The notes under the pieces are model-generated. The model saw only the letters and a program-made list of their open reading frames with translations, was not told the origin of the DNA and did no database searches. The position numbers were made by a program, and so were the translations under genes. Source: Candidatus Humimonas hydrogenitrophica (GTDB taxonomy: Bacteria > Gemmatimonadota > Gemmatimonadetes > Palauibacterales > Palauibacteraceae). From it: 45,335 nucleotides of DNA. Of the stretch, positions 22,826 through 30,742 are shown in pieces (position 1 is the first letter of the stretch; the number at the start of each line of letters is the position of its first letter). Where the stretch lies: NCBI GenBank assembly GCA_947581615.1, contig CANPVD010000028.1:1-45335 (forward strand). The letters run 5' to 3'.

Positions 22826-24189
22826 CGGGACCCAGATCGGCTCATGACCGCCCCCCCGACGGCATGAGCGGGCGTTCCGGGGCCGCGGGGCCGGCCGACG
22901 TGGTGGTCGTCGGGGCCGGCCCGGCGGGCAGCTCCCTCGCGGCCCGGCTCGCGGCGGAGGGTGTGCGCGTCGTCCTCCTGGACGAGCGCTCCTTCCCCCG
23001 CTCCAAGCCGTGCGGGGACTGCCTCAGTCCGGGGGCGACCCCCCTGCTGGAGGAGCTCGGCGTCCTCGAAGAGCTCATGCGGGAGACCACGGCCCGCCTG
23101 GACGGATGGAAACTCCAGGCCCCCGGCGGCGCCCGGTTCGAGGGGCGCTTCGGCAAAGACGCCGAGGGCCGCCGGGTCCGGGGCCTGGCGCTCCCCCGCC
23201 TACAGCTCGACGCCGCGCTCCTCCGGGCCGCGGCGCGCGCCGGGGCCGACGTCCGCGAGGGCGTCCGGGTCGTGGACCTGGCGTGGCGGGAGGGCCGCGT
23301 GGCCGGGGTCCTGGTACGCCGATCCGACGGCCGGGAGGCGACCCTGCCCGCGCGCCTGGTCGCGGGCGCCGACGGACTTCGCTCGACCGTGGCCCGCCGC
23401 ATGGGCGGGGTGCGGCGCGGCCGGCGGCGGAAGCTGGCCCTGGTGGCCCGCTACGCGGACGGTCCGGCCGTCGCCCCGGGGACGACACTGGGGGAGATGC
23501 GGGTCTCGGCCGAGGGCTGCTCGGGGCTGGCGCCGCTGGGCGGCGGCCGCTGGAACGTCACCGTCGTCGTGCCCGCCTCGAAGGCGCCGGCGGTCGCCGC
23601 CGGGCGCGGGGCGTTCCTGGAGTGCCGCCTGCGGGCCTACGGCGTGGCGAAGCGGCTGGCCGGTGCGCGGAGGGTGGGCGCCATCGAGGTGACGGGACCG
23701 TTCGAGGTCGTCCCGCGCCGGGTCGCGGGCCCGGGCGCCTTCCTGGTGGGCGATGCCGCCGGGTACTTCGATCCGTTCACCGGACAGGGCATCTACCGGG
23801 CGCTGGCGACCGGCCGGCTGGCCGCGGCCCACGCGCGGGCCGCGCTCGGGGCAGGATCGGAGGCGGACGAGCGGGCCCTGGATCGACGGTACGCGCGGGA
23901 GCTGGAGGGTCTCCTGGCTCCGTCGCGCCATGTGCAGCGTCTCATCGACTTCGTGGTCGGCCGGCCCGCCCTCATGGACGCGGCGGCGTGGCTCCTGGCT
24001 CGCCGCCGCGGCCTGGCGGACCTGCTGGTCGACGTGACCGGCGACATCCTGCCGGCCGGGGAGATGCTGGAGCCGCGGAGGCTCGCGTTCGCCCTGTTCC
24101 ACGGCGGCCGCGGAGAGGGCGGCGACGCCCTGCGCCGCCGCCCCGAGCCACGGCCGCGCCGGTTCGGGAGGCGCGATGCTCACGCATAA
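22822..24189 (+). CDS. FAD-dependent oxidoreductase, geranylgeranyl reductase family
   Basis: A 455-residue flavoprotein of the PHBH fold: VVVVGAGPAGSSLAARLA at about 27-44, then SKPCGDCLSPGA (61-72), the C-G-D-C signature of geranylgeranyl-reductase-type proteins. GADGLRSTVARRMG and GDAAGYFDPFTGQG (310-323) close the FAD site. It either hydrogenates isoprenoid double bonds or hydroxylates an aromatic or polyketide intermediate. It overlaps the methyltransferase gene by 4 bp and the SRPBCC gene by 14 bp, so this is a tight operon. Confidence 0.88.
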   Translation: MTGPRSAHDRPPDGMSGRSGAAGPADVVVVGAGPAGSSLAARLAAEGVRVVLLDERSFPRSKPCGDCLSPGATPLLEELGVLEELMRETTARLDGWKLQAPGGARFEGRFGKDAEGRRVRGLALPRLQLDAALLRAAARAGADVREGVRVVDLAWREGRVAGVLVRRSDGREATLPARLVAGADGLRSTVARRMGGVRRGRRRKLALVARYADGPAVAPGTTLGEMRVSAEGCSGLAPLGGGRWNVTVVVPASKAPAVAAGRGAFLECRLRAYGVAKRLAGARRVGAIEVTGPFEVVPRRVAGPGAFLVGDAAGYFDPFTGQGIYRALATGRLAAAHARAALGAGSEADERALDRRYARELEGLLAPSRHVQRLIDFVVGRPALMDAAAWLLARRRGLADLLVDVTGDILPAGEMLEPRRLAFALFHGGRGEGGDALRRRPEPRPRRFGRRDAHA

Positions 24190-24706
24190 CGACGTCGTGG
24201 CGTCGGCGCCCCCCGGGGTCTGCCTCGACCTGGCGGTCGACGTGGAAGCCTGGCCGGAGCTCCTGCCCCACTACCGCCGCGTCGTCTTCCGCCGCCGCGA
24301 CGCCCGGGGGCGGGGTCGGGTCGAGATGGCCGCGGTGCGCCGCTTCGGTCCCCTCCCCTACCCGGTGTGGTGGGTGTCCGAGATGACCTCCGACCTGTCC
24401 GCCGGCCGCATCCGCTACCGGCACGTGGAGGGGATCACGAAGGGCATGGAGGTCGAGTGGCGATTGGAGCCCTCCCCGTGGGGCACGCGCATCGAGATCG
24501 TCCACGCCTGGACAGGTCCCACCTGGCCGCTGATCGGGGAGTTCGCGGCGCGGCGCGTCATCGGACCGCACTTTGTCCACGTGGTGGCCGACCGGACGCT
24601 GTCCGGCATCGCGGCGGCCGCGCGGGAGCTCGCCTCCTCCGGCCCGGAGCCCGGAGACGGCGAGGCCGCGACGGGATCGCCGGGAGGGTCCCATGCTCCG
24701 GTCTGA
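24176..24706 (+). CDS. SRPBCC (polyketide cyclase/COQ10-like) protein
   Basis: A 176-residue START-fold protein. The N-terminal CLDLAVDVEAWPELLPHYRR is the usual coenzyme-binding or cyclase signature of this family; WRLEPSPWGTRIEIVH and the long C-terminal helix complete the fold. It likely binds or cyclises a hydrophobic intermediate made by the neighbouring enzymes. It overlaps both neighbours (14 bp at the start, 14 bp at the end). The last 25 residues are a Gly/Pro-rich tail. Confidence 0.85.
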   Translation: MLTHNDVVASAPPGVCLDLAVDVEAWPELLPHYRRVVFRRRDARGRGRVEMAAVRRFGPLPYPVWWVSEMTSDLSAGRIRYRHVEGITKGMEVEWRLEPSPWGTRIEIVHAWTGPTWPLIGEFAARRVIGPHFVHVVADRTLSGIAAAARELASSGPEPGDGEAATGSPGGSHAPV

Positions 24707-25955
24707 GCGGGATGGCCGGCGCGTCGTCGTCACCGGGATCGGCTGCGTCACGCCGATCGGCCAGGGCGCGGAGGGGTTGTGGGAAGGCCTCCACCGCCGC
24801 CGCTCGGCCGTGGGCCCGATCACCCGCTTCGACCCGGAGCCCTTCCGTACGCGCATCGCGGCCGAGGTCCCGGGCTTCGATCCGGAGACGTGGATCGACA
24901 GCCGGCGGCTGCGTCGGCTGGATCGTTACAGCGCCCTGGCCGTGGCCGTCGCCCGCATGGCGGTCGAAGACGCGGGCCTCGACCCGGAGACGGAGGATTC
25001 CGACCGGATGGCCGTGCAGATGGGGAGCGCGCTGGGGGGCGTGGAGTTCGCCGAGGCCCAGCACGAGGCCTACCTGCGGGCGGGCACGCGCGGCGTGAAC
25101 CCGATGCTCGCCCTCACCGTGTTCGGCGGCGCCGCGAGCTGCAACGTGGCGATCGAGCTCGGCTTCACCGGCCCCAACGCCACCAACGCCATGAGCTGCG
25201 CGTCCGGCGCCATCGGCGTGGGGAGCGGCTTCCGGCTCATTCGCGACGATCGGGCGGACGTGGCCCTGGCCGGCGGAGCCGAAGCACCCCTGGCGCCGCT
25301 GTCGTTCGGGGCGTTCGCCATTCTGCGGGCCATGTCGACCCGGAACGACGATCCCTCGGCCGCGTCGCGGCCCTTCGACCGGGACCGCGACGGATTCGTC
25401 ATGGGCGAGGGCGCTTCCCTCCTGATGCTCGAGGAGATGGAGCACGCCCTCGACCGGGGGGCCCGGATCCACGCCGAGGTGTGCGGATTCGGGACGACCA
25501 ACGACGCCTTCCACATGACCCGGCCGCGGCCCGACGGCCGCCAGGCGGCCCGGGCCATGCGGCTGGCCCTCGAGGACGCCGGCGTGAGCCCGTCCGTCGT
25601 GGACTACATCAACGCGCACGGCTCCTCGACCCAGCTCAACGACCCGACCGAGGCACTGGCCATCCGCTCCGTGCACGGCGAGCGCGCGGCGCGCATCCCG
25701 ACGAGCGGCACCAAGGGCTACTACGGTCACGCCCTGGGCGCCTCCGGCGCCATCGAGGCCGCCATCGTCTCCCTGGCCCTGGCGCGCGACTGGTACCCGC
25801 CGACGCTCAACCTCGATACGACCGACGACTCGTGCGGGGGCCTCCACCTGATCACGGGCCCGGGGGAGACGTGTCAGGCCGAATACGCGCTGTCCAACTC
25901 CTTCGGATTCGGCGGCATCAACGCCGCCCTCCTGTTCCGGCGCTGGGAGGACTGA
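24693..25955 (+). CDS. beta-ketoacyl-ACP synthase II-like ketosynthase
   Basis: A 420-residue condensing enzyme of the FabF family. The catalytic set is complete: C169 in AMSCASGA, H309 in NAHGSST, K341 and H346 in GTKGYYGHALGASG, offset by six from E. coli FabF. PTLNLDTTD and SNSFGFGGINAAL are also present. ATG 24693 has GGGAGG upstream and lies inside the SRPBCC gene. No acyl carrier protein, ketoreductase or dehydratase is adjacent, so it could serve general fatty acid elongation. The operon with cyclase, reductase and methyltransferase genes argues for a dedicated pathway. Confidence 0.9.
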   Translation: MLRSERDGRRVVVTGIGCVTPIGQGAEGLWEGLHRRRSAVGPITRFDPEPFRTRIAAEVPGFDPETWIDSRRLRRLDRYSALAVAVARMAVEDAGLDPETEDSDRMAVQMGSALGGVEFAEAQHEAYLRAGTRGVNPMLALTVFGGAASCNVAIELGFTGPNATNAMSCASGAIGVGSGFRLIRDDRADVALAGGAEAPLAPLSFGAFAILRAMSTRNDDPSAASRPFDRDRDGFVMGEGASLLMLEEMEHALDRGARIHAEVCGFGTTNDAFHMTRPRPDGRQAARAMRLALEDAGVSPSVVDYINAHGSSTQLNDPTEALAIRSVHGERAARIPTSGTKGYYGHALGASGAIEAAIVSLALARDWYPPTLNLDTTDDSCGGLHLITGPGETCQAEYALSNSFGFGGINAALLFRRWED

Positions 25956-26406
25956 GCGGCCCGGTCACCCCGACCGGGTCCGCCCGGTCCGCGGCCGTGA
26001 CTCCCCAGGCGTACAGGGCGGCCACGGCCATGAAGGCCCACGGGAGCTGCGTCCGGGTGGAGCGGCTCGAGCGCAGGAAGGAACCGTCCACGGCCGTGGC
26101 CACCCGCTCCTCGCGCACGTAGAAGGGAAGGCGGAGGACCCGGTGCGCCTCCGAGCCCACGGGGGCCACCGCTTCCCCCTCGCGAACGTCCCGGTGCTCC
26201 CGCAGGGTGAGCCCGTACAGGCCGCCCACGAAGGAGGCGGCCAGGGCCGCCGCCCACAGGACACGCAGGGGCCCGCCGCGGATCAGCGGGGGGACCCGGC
26301 GCGCGCCCGGCAGCCGGCCCGGGTCGCGGCGCACGCAGTCGGTGACGAAGGCGCCCAGCAGGGCGAAGGCGAACACGGACAGCGCCAGGGCGATCGAGTC
26401 CAGCAT
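25918..26406 (-). CDS. small membrane protein of unknown function
   Basis: A 162-residue protein with about three hydrophobic helices (roughly 4-22, 48-66 and 122-140) and a polar loop of about 55 residues between the second and third (LREHRDVREGEAVAPVGSEA and on). No family is recognised. The ATG has GGGAGG at good distance. It is the last gene of the minus-strand peptide/thioredoxin/propeller group, 48 bp after the propeller gene. Its 3' end overlaps the ketosynthase gene by 38 bp, convergent. Confidence 0.6.
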   Translation of the reverse strand: MLDSIALALSVFAFALLGAFVTDCVRRDPGRLPGARRVPPLIRGGPLRVLWAAALAASFVGGLYGLTLREHRDVREGEAVAPVGSEAHRVLRLPFYVREERVATAVDGSFLRSSRSTRTQLPWAFMAVAALYAWGVTAADRADPVGVTGPLSPPSAGTGGRR

Positions 26407-26454
26407 GCATCCTCCCGGTCGGCGGCCGCGCGACGGGCCCGCGGTCCGCTCCGC

Positions 26455-27522
26455 TCAGGGTAGGGAATCCGTCGGCAGGCGGTAGGCCGCCAGCCGCGGC
26501 GCGGGATCGTCGGCGAGCCCGTACAGGAGGCCGCCGCCGAGGGCCACCTGCTCGAAGTAGGTCGGGAGCAGGTAGGACCCGCGGTAGCGCCCGTCGGGCA
26601 GCGAGTAGACGTCCAGCCAGCGCCCGCGCCCCGGGCTCCGTCCGCCGAACAGGACGGCCAGCCGGTCCCCGGTCACGCTGGCCGACAGGGCGCCGAACAC
26701 CGGTCTCTCCTCGGCGATGCGCTCCTCCACGCGCCCCGTGCCGTCCTTGGACAGCCGGCCGCGGGTCTCCACTTCCGGGAACGGCAGGGATTCGACATAG
26801 TGGCGTCGGCCTCCCCTCCACGTTCCTCCCTCCCGCACGAAGAAGCCGTCCCCCATGCCGAAGGCCGCCACCCACCGGCCCCCGCCCGCGGCCGTCACCA
26901 GCTGCGAGGCGAGCGGATCGAGCGCGGAGAACTCCTTCCAGGGCGGGCCGAACCGGTCCGCGATCCGGCCGTCCATCGTCAGCCGCGCGAAGGGATCCTC
27001 GCGGTCGTACGCGACCACCACGGCTCCCCCGCCACCGGGCAGAGGCACGAGCTGATCGGCGGTGCGCGCCGGGCCTTCGAGGGGAAGGCGTCCTTCGAAC
27101 CGGCCGTTCGGGCCCAGGATGGTGATGCGCGCGTTGCCCCGATCCAGGACCCAGGCGAGGCCCCGGTCGTCGACCTCCACGTCCCTCAGCGACCGAAACT
27201 CCCCCGGACCGCCTCCCGGCCGGCCCGCCGCGAACACCAGCCGCCCGGCGCGGTCGAAGCGCAGCACGCGCCCCGCCGCCGGGTCGGCCACGTAGACCCC
27301 GTCCTCGTCGGCGGCCAGCCCGGTGGGCGACTGGAGCAGCGTGTCCTGCACGCCGCCTCCTACCTGGAAGACCTCCTCCCAGCTCCGCTGTACCGTCGTG
27401 CGGCTCCGGACCGGACGGGTCCCTTCGGTCCCGTGCCCGTGGCCCGACCGGTCCCCGCCGCACGCCAGGGCGAGCGCCGCCAGCGCGGCCGCGGCGATCG
27501 ACGGGGCGCCCGCGCGGCTCAC
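26455..27522 (-). CDS. six-bladed beta-propeller lipoprotein (NHL-like)
   Basis: A 355-residue lipoprotein: the hydrophobic N-terminus ends in the lipobox ALALAC (C21), with a His/Gly-rich linker after it. Propeller repeats follow, seen as SPTGLAADEDGVYVADPAAG, VLRFDRAGRLVFAAGRPG, FRSLRDVEVDDRGLAWVLD and RGNARITILGPNGRFE. Family members bind small molecules or peptides and occur in surface systems. The GTG start overlaps the stop of the thioredoxin-like gene (GTGA). It is therefore co-translated with that protein and with the tiny secreted peptide upstream. Confidence 0.83.
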   Translation of the reverse strand: MSRAGAPSIAAAALAALALACGGDRSGHGHGTEGTRPVRSRTTVQRSWEEVFQVGGGVQDTLLQSPTGLAADEDGVYVADPAAGRVLRFDRAGRLVFAAGRPGGGPGEFRSLRDVEVDDRGLAWVLDRGNARITILGPNGRFEGRLPLEGPARTADQLVPLPGGGGAVVVAYDREDPFARLTMDGRIADRFGPPWKEFSALDPLASQLVTAAGGGRWVAAFGMGDGFFVREGGTWRGGRRHYVESLPFPEVETRGRLSKDGTGRVEERIAEERPVFGALSASVTGDRLAVLFGGRSPGRGRWLDVYSLPDGRYRGSYLLPTYFEQVALGGGLLYGLADDPAPRLAAYRLPTDSLP

Positions 27523-28040
27523 GGCGAGGCCAGCGCGGCGCGCACCACGCGCTCTTCCGCCTCCGCGGCCGCTTCGTCCGCGGGCGGCGGTAGCAGCAGG
27601 CGCGGCCGGCCGTGCCGGTCGAGGAGCACCGTCACCGGAGTCGTCCGGTAGCCCAGCTCCAGCATCAGCCGTTCGGCCTCCTTCCGAAGGTCCGGTCGCA
27701 CGGGGAAGCCCGGGTTCGGCGTCCGCGGCCCCCTCTCTCCCCCGGGGAGCTCGTCCAGGGGAACGCCCAGGACCACCGCGCGCCCCGCTCGCCGTAGCCC
27801 GGACCAGCGGCGCTGGAGGGCGGCGTGCCGGATGCAGTCCGCGCGCTGGAACAGGTAGAGGAGGGTGGGACGGCCGTCCGGCCCGCGGGCCGCGACGGGG
27901 AGGCGCACCGGGCGCTCGGCGAGGGCCGGAAGGGCCCGCGCCACCGCGCAGGCCGCCAGCAGCACTCCGGCCGCGGCCGCCACGCCACGCCACGGGAGGC
28001 CGGGCGGGGCGGGCCGAGGCCCGCCCCGCACCGCTGCCAC
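27519..28040 (-). CDS. membrane-anchored thioredoxin-like protein with a single cysteine
   Basis: A 173-residue protein: an N-terminal membrane anchor (about 17-42), then a thioredoxin-like fold. TLLYLFQRADCIRH holds C69 in the active-site position, but the second cysteine is replaced by H72. TTPVTVLLDRHGRPRLLL provides the cis-proline (P135). A normal disulfide oxidoreductase cycle would need another thiol; a monothiol reductase, thiol-trapping or binding function is possible. The GTG at 28040 is 5 bp after the stop of the peptide gene, and its stop overlaps the propeller start. Confidence 0.72.
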   Translation of the reverse strand: MAAVRGGPRPAPPGLPWRGVAAAAGVLLAACAVARALPALAERPVRLPVAARGPDGRPTLLYLFQRADCIRHAALQRRWSGLRRAGRAVVLGVPLDELPGGERGPRTPNPGFPVRPDLRKEAERLMLELGYRTTPVTVLLDRHGRPRLLLPPPADEAAAEAEERVVRAALASP

Positions 28041-28045
28041 GCGCC

Positions 28046-28279
28046 TCAGGCGACCACCTGCTTCTCGCTCTGGTAGTACTTCCAGGTCTCCGTGCACGAC
28101 TTGAAGATCCAGAAGCCCACGCACACGGAGGCGTGCGCGCACTGCTTGCCGTCGTTGGCGCCGCACAGGTCGGCCTGCGCCTGCCGCGGCGAGGGCAAGA
28201 TCAGGAAGCTGCCCAGCCCCATCGTCAGCGCGAGCATGCTCGCCAGTCCCTTCCGCCGGAGTCCTTCCCACCGTCCCAT
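28046..28279 (-). CDS. tiny secreted peptide with four cysteines
   Basis: A 77-residue precursor: basic N-terminus (MGRWEGLRRKG), hydrophobic core, and a signal-peptidase-like site after about residue 37 (RQAQA/D). The mature peptide of about 40 residues has four cysteines (C39, C47, C53, C62) and an aromatic segment VGFWIFKSCTETWKYY. A strong AGGAGG precedes the ATG. It heads the operon with the thioredoxin-like and propeller genes, in spacing and order reminiscent of NVEALA-type peptide operons of Bacteroidota. It could be a secreted, modified or signalling peptide; no known family is recognised. Confidence 0.72.
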   Translation of the reverse strand: MGRWEGLRRKGLASMLALTMGLGSFLILPSPRQAQADLCGANDGKQCAHASVCVGFWIFKSCTETWKYYQSEKQVVA

Positions 28280-28452
28280 CGTCCCCTCCTTGCTCGGGCG
28301 AAACCTCAGCTTCCACCGGTGCGGAACGGTCCGGGCGCACCTCATCGCTGGCTCAACGGCCGGACGTGCGGTGCGCGACTTGCGCTGTGAGGGAGGGAGA
28401 CCCGCGGGCCTGCGGCCAGCGGGAGACGGCATCCGGACGAGGAGGAAGGACC

Positions 28453-29379
28453 GTGGAGAGAAGGCGGGCCGGCTCGCTCGAAGTGTCGGCCGTGGGACTG
28501 GGCTGCAACAACTTCGGGCGTCGCATCGACGCGGATGCGTCGGCCGAGGTGGTGCGCGCGGCGCTGGACGCGGGTATCGACTTCTTCGACACGGCCGACG
28601 TGTACGGCGCCGGGCAGAGCGAGACTTTCCTGGGACGGGCGCTGGGCGACCGCAGGAAGGACGTGTTCATCGCCACCAAGTTCGGGTTCGAGGTGGCGGG
28701 AGAGGGCGGCGGCGCGGCCCCCACCTACGTCAGGAAGGCGGCCGAGGCCAGCCTGCGGCGGCTGGGGACGGACCGCATCGACCTGTATCAGCTCCACAAG
28801 CCCGACCCCGACGTCCCCATCGGCGATACGCTCGGGGCGCTGGACGACCTGGTCCGCGAGGGGAAGGTCCGCGAGATCGGTTGCTCCAACTTCTCGGTCG
28901 AGCAGATCCGCGAGGCCGAGGAGGCCGTCGGACCGGGGGCCGCGCGCTTCGTCTCCGTCCAGAACGAATTCAGCCTGCTGCACCGGGAGCCCGAGGAGGG
29001 AGTGCTCGGGGCGTGCGCCGACCTGGACCTCGCCCTCCTCCCCTACTTCCCGTTGAAGAGCGGGCTCCTCACCGGCAAGTACCGAAAGGGTCGGGCCGCC
29101 CCCGAGGGCGCCCGGATCACCGGCAGCGACCACTTCGCCGACCTGCTCTCGGAGGAGAGCTTGGAGAGGGTCGAGCAGCTCATCGCGTTCGCCGAGGGCC
29201 GCGGCCACACGATCCTGGAGCTGGCCTTCTCCTGGCTGCTCGCGCATGGGCCGGTGGCCTCCGTGATCGCCGGAGCCACGCGGCCGGAGCAGGTCCGGGC
29301 CAACGCCGCGGCGGCCGGTTGGCGGCTCACCGATGACGACCTCGCGGAGGTGGACAGGCTCCTGGCCGTCGGCGTGTAA
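28453..29379 (+). CDS. aldo/keto reductase
   Basis: A 308-residue NADPH-dependent reductase of the AKR TIM-barrel family. The catalytic tetrad is complete: D46 and Y51 in FFDTADVYGAG, K76 in IATKFGFE, and H115 in YQLHKPD. GCSNFS and the C-terminal SVIAGATRPEQVRANAAAAG are cofactor and substrate loops. The GTG at 28453 follows the strong SD GGAGGAAGG. It is divergent from the peptide operon; the 173-bp gap should hold promoters for both, but I see no clear sigma70 boxes there. Confidence 0.9.
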   Translation: MERRRAGSLEVSAVGLGCNNFGRRIDADASAEVVRAALDAGIDFFDTADVYGAGQSETFLGRALGDRRKDVFIATKFGFEVAGEGGGAAPTYVRKAAEASLRRLGTDRIDLYQLHKPDPDVPIGDTLGALDDLVREGKVREIGCSNFSVEQIREAEEAVGPGAARFVSVQNEFSLLHREPEEGVLGACADLDLALLPYFPLKSGLLTGKYRKGRAAPEGARITGSDHFADLLSEESLERVEQLIAFAEGRGHTILELAFSWLLAHGPVASVIAGATRPEQVRANAAAAGWRLTDDDLAEVDRLLAVGV

Positions 29380-29467
29380 CACGGCCTGGCATTGGCGGAA
29401 CCGATCCCGAGCGCGACGCGTTCCCCGGTGCAGGGAGAACCCTGGCAGGAGTCCTGACGGAGGTCCG

Positions 29468-30244
29468 ATGGCCGGAGCCACCCGCAAGCGACTCAGACAG
29501 GCCGGCCGGGCCCTGGCTCTGGCCGCATTCCTGGCGCTCATCCGGACCGAAGCACCGGCCGCCGCGCAGGAGACCGGCGGCCTCCCGGTGGACACGGTCC
29601 GGCCCGGGGACCTGGCCTTCGACCTCGGCTCGCGCACGGACTCCTCGGTGCTCTCGATCCTGCGTCCGGACACGGTCGTCTCGGCGGGCCGCTACACGAG
29701 TGTCACGACCCCCGTCCGACTCGGCGGCAGGGACGCCCTCCTCGTCGTCGAGGAGCTGAGCGGCGGCCGCTCCCTGGACAGCATCTGGGTCGCGCCCCGC
29801 AGCCTGGCTCCCCTCAAACACGTGGGGCGTGCCGGCGGGACGACGATGGACGTGACCTGGGAGGGAACGCGGGTCACCGGTTCGTGGACCGACACGGCCG
29901 GAACGCACTCCGCCGACACCACGCTCGCCGAGCCCGCGTTCGACCAGAGCGTGGCCCAGCTGGTCCTCGAGGCCCTCCCGCTGGTTCCCGGCTACCGGGC
30001 CCGGATCGTCACCTACGACGCCGCTCACGGACCCGGATGGATCGACGTCGAGGTGCGGGGTGAGGCCACGATGCCGGGCTCCCGGGATCGTCGCGTGTGG
30101 GTGGTCGAGGTGCGCCCCGCCGGACTCCTCGCCGGCCTCCACTACATCGACAAGACCAGCCGCCGCGAGCTCGGTTGGGACATCCAGGTGGGCGAAGGCG
30201 AGGCGGCCCGTCTCATCCGGAGCCGGGTGAGCGGGGGCGGCTAG
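29468..30244 (+). CDS. exported protein of unknown function (DUF3108-like)
   Basis: A 258-residue protein with a basic N-terminus and signal peptide ending near APAAAQ. The mature part is beta-rich, with repeated strands (LLVVEELSGGRSLDSIWVAP, MDVTWEGTRVTGSWTDTAG and VWVVEVRPAGLLAGLHYIDK), resembling DUF3108-type periplasmic proteins. No catalytic motif is evident. GGAGG is 5 bp before the ATG. It stands alone between the aldo/keto reductase and the ArsR module. Confidence 0.7.
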   Translation: MAGATRKRLRQAGRALALAAFLALIRTEAPAAAQETGGLPVDTVRPGDLAFDLGSRTDSSVLSILRPDTVVSAGRYTSVTTPVRLGGRDALLVVEELSGGRSLDSIWVAPRSLAPLKHVGRAGGTTMDVTWEGTRVTGSWTDTAGTHSADTTLAEPAFDQSVAQLVLEALPLVPGYRARIVTYDAAHGPGWIDVEVRGEATMPGSRDRRVWVVEVRPAGLLAGLHYIDKTSRRELGWDIQVGEGEAARLIRSRVSGGG

Positions 30245-30303
30245 AAGCCGGCCTCCTCCCCCGAATTCATCGCCGGCAGGATCGCCGTCTGGACGCCTGA
30301 CGC

Positions 30304-30350
30304 TTGCCTTATCCCAAATCCACCTGTATACTCGGGTAACCAGTTATAGT
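30304..30350 (+). promoter_or_regulatory. promoter and probable ArsR operator
   Basis: TTGCCT (30304-30309) and TATACT (30327-30332) are 17 bp apart. An imperfect inverted repeat, CTGTATACT and CAGTTATAG, covers 30325-30350 and overlaps the -10, as an ArsR-family operator would. A second -10-like TATAGT (30345-30350) ends only 5 bp before the ATG and may give a leaderless mRNA. Confidence 0.6.
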
Positions 30351-30355
30351 GGAGA

Positions 30356-30742
30356 ATGCACGTGGACTCTCTTGCGCAGACCTTCAAGGCGCTCTCGGAC
30401 GAGACGCGGCTAACGATCCTGGGGCTCGTCTTCCGCCACGGGCCCCTGTGCGTGTGCGAGGTGGAGCGCGTCATGGGGATCACCCAGTCCAAGGCCTCCC
30501 GCCACCTCCGCTATCTGCGGGACGCGGGCCTGCTGGTGGACGAGCGGGACGGGCTCATCGTCAACTACCGACTGCCCCGGACCCCCGGTCCTGATCTGGC
30601 GGCCGTCCTCGTCGTCCTTCGCGCCCTCCTGGCGGACCGGCCGCTGCCGGAAGCCACGCCGGTGCTCGTCCAGATCCGCGCGGGCCGCGAAGCCGGAAAG
30701 GCCGCGAGCGAGGCGCTCGAGGACCAGCCGGCGGCCGTGTGA
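30356..30742 (+). CDS. arsR: ArsR-family metal(loid)-responsive repressor
   Basis: A 128-residue winged helix protein: LAQTFKALSDETRLTILGLV, then GPLCVCEVERVMGITQSKAS with C32 and C34 in the ELCVCE-like metal-binding position. RHLRYLRDAGLLVDERDGL forms the recognition helix and wing. It should repress its own operon until trivalent arsenic or a similar thiophile binds. A longer C-terminal tail (about 75-128) follows the DNA-binding core. Its TGA overlaps the ATG of the permease gene, so repressor and permease are co-translated. Confidence 0.9.
   Translation: MHVDSLAQTFKALSDETRLTILGLVFRHGPLCVCEVERVMGITQSKASRHLRYLRDAGLLVDERDGLIVNYRLPRTPGPDLAAVLVVLRALLADRPLPEATPVLVQIRAGREAGKAASEALEDQPAAV

Noticed and set aside
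22100-25955. Classical type II polyketide cluster
   Set aside because: There is one ketosynthase only, with no chain length factor and no acyl carrier protein nearby.
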